This document shows positions 58,783 to 64,000 of a stretch of DNA of 64,000 nucleotides, one piece after another. The notes under the pieces are model-generated. The model was not told the origin of the DNA. It saw only the letters and a program-made list of their open reading frames with translations, and did not search any database. Made by a program: the position numbers and the translations under genes. The DNA is from Actinoallomurus vinaceus (GTDB lineage: Bacteria; Actinomycetota; Actinomycetes; Streptosporangiales; Streptosporangiaceae). The stretch is taken from assembly GCF_039542055.1 (NCBI RefSeq), contig NZ_BAABHK010000003.1, positions 62,001-126,000 of the forward strand. The letters are read 5' to 3'. Position 1 is the stretch's first letter. Every line of letters starts with the position of its first letter.

Positions 58783-61700
58783 ATGGACGGGGGCACGCGG
58801 CTTCGCATCACGCTGCTCGGTGCCTTTCAGGCGTCTCGCGGTGACGCCGCCCTGGCCGTTGCGGGTGCGCGGTTGCAGGGTCTGGTCGTACGGCTGGCGC
58901 TCGCCGGCGGGCGGGCGGTCGAGCAGGGCGTCCTGGTCGACGCGATCTGGGCCGAGAACCCGCCGGCCGGCCCCGCCCACGCCCTGCAGGCCCTCGTCTC
59001 GCGGCTGCGCCGGACTCTCGGCTCGGCCGGCGACGTCGCCCAGGTCGTGGGCGGCTACCGGCTGGCCGTGGACGCGGCCGACGTGGACGCGCTGCGGTTC
59101 GAGCAACTGGCCGCCACCGGCCGTGACCGGCTGCGCGCCGGCGACCCGAATGCCGCGGCGGCGCTGCTCGGCGAGGCCGTGGCGTTGTGGGGCGACCGTC
59201 CCGGCGCCGAGCCCACGGTCGTGGCCGCGGTCGCGCCCGCCGCCGCGACCCGGCTGGCCCACGCCTCGGTCGAGGCCGTCGCCGACCTCGCCGACGCCGA
59301 ACTGTCCCTGGGCCGTGCCGACGCGGCCGCCGCCCGCCTGACCGCCCTGCTCGCCGAGCAGCCGGTCCACGAGCGGGCGGCCGCGCTGCTCATGGACGCG
59401 CTCGCCGCCCAGGGCCGCCAGGCCGAGGCCCTGGCCCTGTACGAGCGGGTCCGCGAGACCCTGGCCGACGTCCTCGGCACCGACCCGGGCGCCGCCCTGC
59501 AAGAGCGCCACCTGCGCCTGCTGCGCGCCGAGCGGCCCGCCCCGGCCGCCGACGCCGCGCGGACCAGGCCGAGTGACCTGCCCGCGCCGCTGACCAGCTT
59601 CATCGGGCGCGACGACGAGCTCGCCCGGATCGACACGCTGCTCGCCACCGGGCGCCTGGTCACCGTGCTCGGTCCCGGCGGCGCCGGCAAGACGCGCCTC
59701 GCCGTCGAGGCCGCCCGCCGCCACGAGTACCGCGACGGCGCCTGGATGGTCGACCTGGCCTCGGTCACCGAGCCGGCCAAGGTCGGCGCGGCCGTGCTGG
59801 CCGGGATCGGGCTGCGCGGCTCGGCGCTGTTCGAGGCTTCGGCCAAGCTGCGCGGCGACCTGGTCGGCGAACTGGACGTGCTGGCCGACCAGCTGGGCGG
59901 CCGGGAGAGCCTGCTCGTCGTGGACAACTGCGAGCACCTGATCGACGCCGTGGCGCACCTGGCCGCGGCGCTGCTGGCCCGCTGCGCCGGGCTGCGCGTG
60001 CTGGCCACCAGCCGCGAGCCGCTGGCGATCGACGGCGAGGCGCTGGTCCCGCTCGGCCCGCTCACCCTGCCCGGGCCGGACACGGACGTCGAGCGGGCCC
60101 GCCGTACGGCGTCGGTGCGCCTGTTCACCGAGCGGGCGGCGGCGGTGCGGCCCGGGTTCGACGTCGACGAGCACAACCTCGGCGAGGTGCTGCGCGTCGT
60201 CCGCGGCCTGGACGGCATGCCGCTCGCGCTCGAGCTGGCCGCGGCCCGCCTGCGTACCCTCTCGCTGGCCGACCTGGCCGCCGGGCTGTCCGACCGGTTC
60301 CGCCTGCTCACCACCGGCAGCCGCACCGCGCTGCCCCGGCACCGCACGCTGCGCGCGGTCATCGCCTGGAGCTGGGAGCCGCTGAGCGAGCACGAACGTA
60401 CGGTCGCGGAACGGATCTCGATCCTGCCCGGCGGCGTCACGCCGGCCTCGGCCACCGCGGTCTGCGCCGGCACCGCGGTGCCGGCGCGCGAGATCCCGGA
60501 GCTGCTCGCGGACCTGGTCGACCGGTCCCTGCTGCAGCTCGCGCCGGACACCGGCCGGTACCGGATGCTGGAGACGATCCGCGAATACGGCCTGGAGAGC
60601 CTGGCCGAGCAGGGCACCCTGACCGGCGTGCGGGACCTGGCCGCCCGTCACTTCGCCGAGCTGGTCGCCCGCCACGACCCGCTGCTGCGCGGCCCCGAGC
60701 AGCTCGACGCACTCCACGTGCTGCGCGCCGAGTACGACAACCTGCTCGCCGCCCTGCGCCACCTCTGCGACACCGGCGACGCCGGCGGCGCGATCGGGCT
60801 CGCGGTGAACCTGACCTGGTACTGGCAGATGCTCGGCCGGCACCCCGACGCGGCCTACTGGCTCGGCGAGGCGGTCGCGTTGCCGGCCGAGCGGCCGAGC
60901 GTGGAGCGCGACATCGCCGAGGGGATGCTGCTGCTCAACACCATCGCCACCCAGAGCGCGCTGGCCAAAGAGTCGATCAAGGAGCGGCGCGAGGAGCTGC
61001 GGGCGCTCACCGACCGGCTGCTGAGCCATCCGGAGTTGCCGGGCTTCGGCGGCGCGCTGACCGCGGTCGGGCTGGCCTCCCTGAAGGAGACCGAGGCGTC
61101 GCCGACGATCATCCAGCGGCTGGTCGACGGGCCGGACGTGTGGCTGGCCGGGCTGGCCCACATGTTCCGGGCCCAGTTCGCCGAGAACGAGGGCCACCTC
61201 GACCAGGTCCCCAGCGACGTGACCGCCGCCCTGGAGTGCTTCGCCCGGGCGGGCGACCGCTGGGGCCTGGCCAGGGCGCTGCCGCTGCGCGCGCTGCTGC
61301 GGCAGTACGACGGCGATCTCGACGGCGCGCTGACCGACTTGAACGAGGCCAAACGACTGGCCCGTGAGTTCGGGTCGCTCAGCCTCAGCGACGAGATCTT
61401 CATCGACCTGCGCTGGATCGATCTGCACGTGCGGCTCGGCGAGACCGCGCGAGCGGCCGAGATGATCGCCGCGACCCGGGAGCGCGCGCTGCGCTCGGCG
61501 TCGCCCGAGATGGCGATTCTGCTCGACGCGCGGGAGGCCGGCCTGCGGGTGCGGTTCGGTGACCTGGACCGGGCGCGCGAGCTGGTCGAGTCGGCCGAGG
61601 CCGGGCTGTCCGGGCGACTCCCGTTCGGCAGCGACCACGGGCAGGCGCTGGTCGGCACGGTGCGGGGCGCGCTCTGCCTCGAGCTCGGCGACGGGCCGGG

Positions 61701-62034
61701 CGCCGAGGAGGCGCTCGGCCGGGCGTACGCGGCGGCGGTCGAAAGCAGGGACATGCCGATCGTGGCGACGGTGGCGGTGGCCGTGGCCGGCCTCGCGGCG
61801 CTGTACGGGCGGCACCGTGACGTGGCCGTGCTGCTCGGCGCCGCCTCCCGGCTGCGCGGCGCTCACGACCGCACCGATCGGCAGGTTCGCGAGCTCACCC
61901 GCAGCGGGCAGGCCGCGCTGGGCGAGGAGGCCTTCGCCGCGGCGTACGGCAAGGGCTGGGAGCTGGACGGGAAGACGGCCGTGACCGAAGTCGACCCGGC
62001 CCGGCTGCGCCGGGAACTCAGGACGGCTCACTAG
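58783..62034 (+). CDS. AfsR/SARP-type giant regulator, second copy
   Basis: This 1083-residue regulator has an OmpR-like DNA-binding domain (RITLLGAFQASRGDAALAVAGARLQGLVVRLAL), a BTAD (about 95-245), an NB-ARC ATPase with P-loop GPGGAGKT near 297-304 and LLVVDNCEHLID, and a TPR-containing C-terminus. It shares the architecture of the protein at 25503 but lacks the repetitive insertion. The ATG at 58783 with a G-rich stretch just before it is used; a TTG at 58747 is an alternative. It is divergent from the FAD monooxygenase, which is a likely target. Confidence 0.9.
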   Translation: MDGGTRLRITLLGAFQASRGDAALAVAGARLQGLVVRLALAGGRAVEQGVLVDAIWAENPPAGPAHALQALVSRLRRTLGSAGDVAQVVGGYRLAVDAADVDALRFEQLAATGRDRLRAGDPNAAAALLGEAVALWGDRPGAEPTVVAAVAPAAATRLAHASVEAVADLADAELSLGRADAAAARLTALLAEQPVHERAAALLMDALAAQGRQAEALALYERVRETLADVLGTDPGAALQERHLRLLRAERPAPAADAARTRPSDLPAPLTSFIGRDDELARIDTLLATGRLVTVLGPGGAGKTRLAVEAARRHEYRDGAWMVDLASVTEPAKVGAAVLAGIGLRGSALFEASAKLRGDLVGELDVLADQLGGRESLLVVDNCEHLIDAVAHLAAALLARCAGLRVLATSREPLAIDGEALVPLGPLTLPGPDTDVERARRTASVRLFTERAAAVRPGFDVDEHNLGEVLRVVRGLDGMPLALELAAARLRTLSLADLAAGLSDRFRLLTTGSRTALPRHRTLRAVIAWSWEPLSEHERTVAERISILPGGVTPASATAVCAGTAVPAREIPELLADLVDRSLLQLAPDTGRYRMLETIREYGLESLAEQGTLTGVRDLAARHFAELVARHDPLLRGPEQLDALHVLRAEYDNLLAALRHLCDTGDAGGAIGLAVNLTWYWQMLGRHPDAAYWLGEAVALPAERPSVERDIAEGMLLLNTIATQSALAKESIKERREELRALTDRLLSHPELPGFGGALTAVGLASLKETEASPTIIQRLVDGPDVWLAGLAHMFRAQFAENEGHLDQVPSDVTAALECFARAGDRWGLARALPLRALLRQYDGDLDGALTDLNEAKRLAREFGSLSLSDEIFIDLRWIDLHVRLGETARAAEMIAATRERALRSASPEMAILLDAREAGLRVRFGDLDRARELVESAEAGLSGRLPFGSDHGQALVGTVRGALCLELGDGPGAEEALGRAYAAAVESRDMPIVATVAVAVAGLAALYGRHRDVAVLLGAASRLRGAHDRTDRQVRELTRSGQAALGEEAFAAAYGKGWELDGKTAVTEVDPARLRRELRTAH

Positions 62035-62259
62035 ATGATCAATGCGCGGGAAATGGTAGATCGAACCCATTTTCCGCCCTTGCCACTTTTCTCCAAGGGC
62101 GGCAGATCGGTCGCCGGGGCCGGCTGGAACGTCACCTTCGACAACAACGGCAACCGCGACGACTCGGTTCCGGCCGTGGTCCGGCTCTGCCCGGCCAAGG
62201 CCGCCGGCCAGGCCCCGCAGACGGTGCAGCTCCTCTCGGGGAGTGAGAAGTGCCCATGA
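62035..62259 (+). CDS. Small hypothetical protein or remnant
   Basis: This 74-residue frame begins with an ATG directly after the TAG of the AfsR-like gene. It opens MINAREMVDRTHFPPLPLFS and later reads GWNVTFDNNGNRDDSVPAVVRLCPAK, which looks like part of an extracellular or structural domain rather than a start. The first 60 bases have lower GC than their surroundings. It may be translated by coupling or may be the 3' remnant of a lost gene. No family is recognised. Confidence 0.3.
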   Translation: MINAREMVDRTHFPPLPLFSKGGRSVAGAGWNVTFDNNGNRDDSVPAVVRLCPAKAAGQAPQTVQLLSGSEKCP

Positions 62260-62279
62260 CGCTCACCTCGGGGAGTGAG
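62235..62279 (+). repeat. Direct repeat CTCGGGGAGTGAG, two copies
   Basis: CTCGGGGAGTGAG occurs at 62235-62247 and 62267-62279, just before the convergent NACHT gene stop. The second copy with CTCAC ahead of it can form a small hairpin and may help terminate transcription. Confidence 0.5.
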
Positions 62280-62283
62280 GCGG

Positions 62284-64000
62284 TCATCGATCGGGCGTGG
62301 TGAGCGTGCGCGCCCTTCCCGCGGCCGCGACACGAAGGCCTGCGGCCAGCCGGTCGAGGTCGGCGTCCGGCCACCGCTGTTCGATCGCCCTGACGAGCGC
62401 GACGACCAGGTCCCGGCCGTCGATGCCGCGCGCGGGTCCGCCGTCGCCCGGCAGCCGCCGCCACAGGTCGTTGATCGCCTCGAGGTACACATCGGTCGGC
62501 CGCACGGTGTTCGCCTGCCGGAGCAGGTCGACAACCGTCGCGACCGGCAACCTCCCGACGTCGTCGCGCAGGCGCAGGAGGACGAGCCGGTGGAGCTCCG
62601 GGAAGGCGGCGACGGCACGGAGGCATTCGCCGTAGACGGCCGCGCGGTCACGGTCGGAGGCGTCCCGCGTGTGGTCGAGCCGCGCCAGCTGGTAGGCGGG
62701 CAGGATCGTCGTCTCGCCGTCCGCGCTCCAACGGATCCGGTCGCCCAGGGCCTGGATGAAGGGCACGGACTGGAGAAAGAGCAGCCCGAGACGCCAGTTC
62801 GGCAGGAACGCCATCCGCCGGACGAGGAGCCCGATGTCGCTGGTGGCGGGCACGCGAAGCTCGTAGGGGCCGATGGGATCGCCGGAGAGGTACACGTCGT
62901 AGTCGGTCGACTCCGGCCGCGAGCCGGGCGGTGAGATGGCGAAGGCGTCCAGCACCGACACCGCGGAACCGTCCTCCCGGCTCAGCCGGATCCGGAGGTC
63001 GTCCGCCAGGCGCACCTTGACCCGGAGGGTCACCACGATCCCGTCCCACTCCGACGGCGACAGCTGCGCCCGCCAGAGGTGACTGAGCTGGAGCCAGCGC
63101 TCCACCACGGCGGCACCCGAGCCGGAGAACATCTCCGCCACGGTGGTCCCCTCGTCGGAGAGGAGGACGAGGAGGACGGTGAGGTTGGCCGAGTATGCGG
63201 CGAGCCGCCGCGTGACCGGGTGCCCGACCGGCTCGTAGGCGGCGTACGACCTGCCGCCGTGCGGGTACAGCGCGCCGTCGAGGAGCTCCAGCAGCAGCGT
63301 CCTGCGGGGGTCGTGGTCGCCCGCCGGGGTACGGCGCAGAAGCTCCGCCAGGAAGCCGACGATCGGTGCGCGTTCGGAAACGCACGCGAAGGACAGGACC
63401 GCGAAGAGGAAGCCGTCGTCGGGCCGGCCACCGGCCGCCGTCGAGCGCGCGCTCATGACCTCCCGGACGGCGACCAGGTCGCCGAGGGCGCGGACGGCCA
63501 GCCAGGCGACGAGGAACTCCCCGAATGTCGGATGCAGGAACTCGTAGCTGCGGGTCCGCTGGTCGCGTACCCGGGCCTCGGAGCGGTGGATGAAGAAGAA
63601 CCGGCTGGTGACCTGCTGCGCCGCGCTGAGCGCCGCCGTGTCGCGGGAGGCGGTCGCGGCCCGCTCCGGCAGCAGCACGGCGAGGTCCCGGTCCAGATCG
63701 TCCTCGGAGGCGGTCTGCATGCCCCGGGCGAACATGGCGACCGCGGCGACGGCCAGCCGTTCCAGTTCCGCTTCGGCGAGCCTGCGCTGGGCCTCGGACG
63801 GCAGTGCCGCGTTCTGCGGCGACTTGCGTATCTCGCGGAAGGCGAAGTCCATCAACAGGGCCTCGTACAGCCCCGCCTGTCCCAGGGCGGTCGCACCCGC
63901 GTGCTGCAGCGCGTTGTCGTTCGCGTCGAAGATGGCGAGCAGGAGCAGGAGGAGCGGCTGCCGGGCGAGCTCACGATGGGCCAGTACGGTCTCGGCCGGC
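62284..64000 (-). CDS. NACHT-type NTPase, C-terminal part (runs off window edge)
   Basis: The frame is open to the right edge, giving 572 residues without a start. The first visible part, LAHRELARQPLLLLLLAIFDANDN...GQAGLYEALLMDFAFREI, is the typical helical region after the nucleotide-binding core of actinomycete NACHT proteins. YEFLHPTFGEFLVAWLAVRAL is the conserved EFLHxTFxEFLAA-like motif. The rest is a long helical region of unknown role (LLRRMAFLPNWRLGLLFLQSVPF). The P-loop lies outside. NACHT NTPases often act in signalling or antiphage defence; the effector domain cannot be seen. Confidence 0.85.
   Translation of the reverse strand, partial: PAETVLAHRELARQPLLLLLLAIFDANDNALQHAGATALGQAGLYEALLMDFAFREIRKSPQNAALPSEAQRRLAEAELERLAVAAVAMFARGMQTASEDDLDRDLAVLLPERAATASRDTAALSAAQQVTSRFFFIHRSEARVRDQRTRSYEFLHPTFGEFLVAWLAVRALGDLVAVREVMSARSTAAGGRPDDGFLFAVLSFACVSERAPIVGFLAELLRRTPAGDHDPRRTLLLELLDGALYPHGGRSYAAYEPVGHPVTRRLAAYSANLTVLLVLLSDEGTTVAEMFSGSGAAVVERWLQLSHLWRAQLSPSEWDGIVVTLRVKVRLADDLRIRLSREDGSAVSVLDAFAISPPGSRPESTDYDVYLSGDPIGPYELRVPATSDIGLLVRRMAFLPNWRLGLLFLQSVPFIQALGDRIRWSADGETTILPAYQLARLDHTRDASDRDRAAVYGECLRAVAAFPELHRLVLLRLRDDVGRLPVATVVDLLRQANTVRPTDVYLEAINDLWRRLPGDGGPARGIDGRDLVVALVRAIEQRWPDADLDRLAAGLRVAAAGRARTLTTPDR

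Noticed and set aside
58624..62070. A 1148-codon open frame on the minus strand opposite the AfsR-like gene
   Set aside because: It is a high-GC shadow of the plus-strand gene: Arg/Gly/Gln-rich, no domain, no ribosome binding site, whereas the plus frame has clear SARP, NB-ARC and TPR features.

Overview
The window is high-GC DNA from a filamentous actinomycete. Signs of this are many GTG and TTG starts, genes that overlap by 1-4 bases, two AfsR/SARP-type giant regulators, an Scr1-type XRE regulator followed by DUF397 genes, an F420-type LLM oxidoreductase, ECF41 sigma factor and JmjC/RiPP genes. An order near Streptosporangiales or Streptomycetales is plausible, but the sequence alone does not fix the genus.

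Positions 1-17000 hold a glycan and sialic-acid scavenging region. It begins with the end of a CUT1 sugar ABC operon (binding protein, two permeases and a GH63/trehalase-like hydrolase). Two divergent secreted sialidases follow, one with a C-terminal LamG domain. Next come a FadR-type GntR regulator (NanR-like), a SiaEFGI-type transporter whose third gene fuses permease and ATPase, and a NanA/DapA-family aldolase. Three copies of a 22-bp operator-like motif lie in the two divergent promoters and tie these genes into one likely regulon. An IclR regulator follows, preceded by a frameshifted fragment of a second IclR copy.

Positions 17092-25451 hold a compact RiPP-like cluster. The minus-strand operon is a 37-aa precursor, an ATP-grasp ligase, a SagB-type nitroreductase, a JmjC/cupin hydroxylase and an MFS exporter. 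Divergent from it are an alpha/beta hydrolase, a P450 and an IclR regulator, overlapping end to end. I cannot place this combination in a characterised RiPP class.

Positions 25500-43200 are ordinary accessory and housekeeping genes: an AfsR-like regulator with a repetitive insertion, an ACT-domain membrane protein, a P450, a class II aldolase with a PfkB kinase, a methyltransferase, a CBM48 protein, a TetR-LLM pair with two operators, a MerR-MFS pair, an Scr1-DUF397 x3 module, a lone EF-G domain-IV-like protein, an oxidoreductase-ECF41 pair flanked by a 51-nt direct repeat, and a secreted SGNH hydrolase.

Positions 43330-52754 are the most unusual part. Three tandem tRNA-like sequences share nearly all of their body but have divergent, partly non-canonical anticodon arms. 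They lie directly upstream of a tightly coupled operon: a zinc-ribbon SDR-fold protein lacking the catalytic Tyr, a leucine-rich-repeat protein, two paralogous ankyrin proteins, a MoxR AAA+ ATPase and a putative metallopeptidase/vWA protein. This is the best candidate for an undescribed system.

The rest contains a TetR regulator, a PQQ-propeller lipoprotein, an FMN alpha-hydroxyacid dehydrogenase, a GDSL esterase, a FAD monooxygenase next to a second AfsR-like regulator, and the C-terminal part of a NACHT NTPase running off the right edge. Two hairpin-forming, MITE-like elements that share a 14-nt core sit at the 3' ends of genes at 7452-7681 and 53495-53569.
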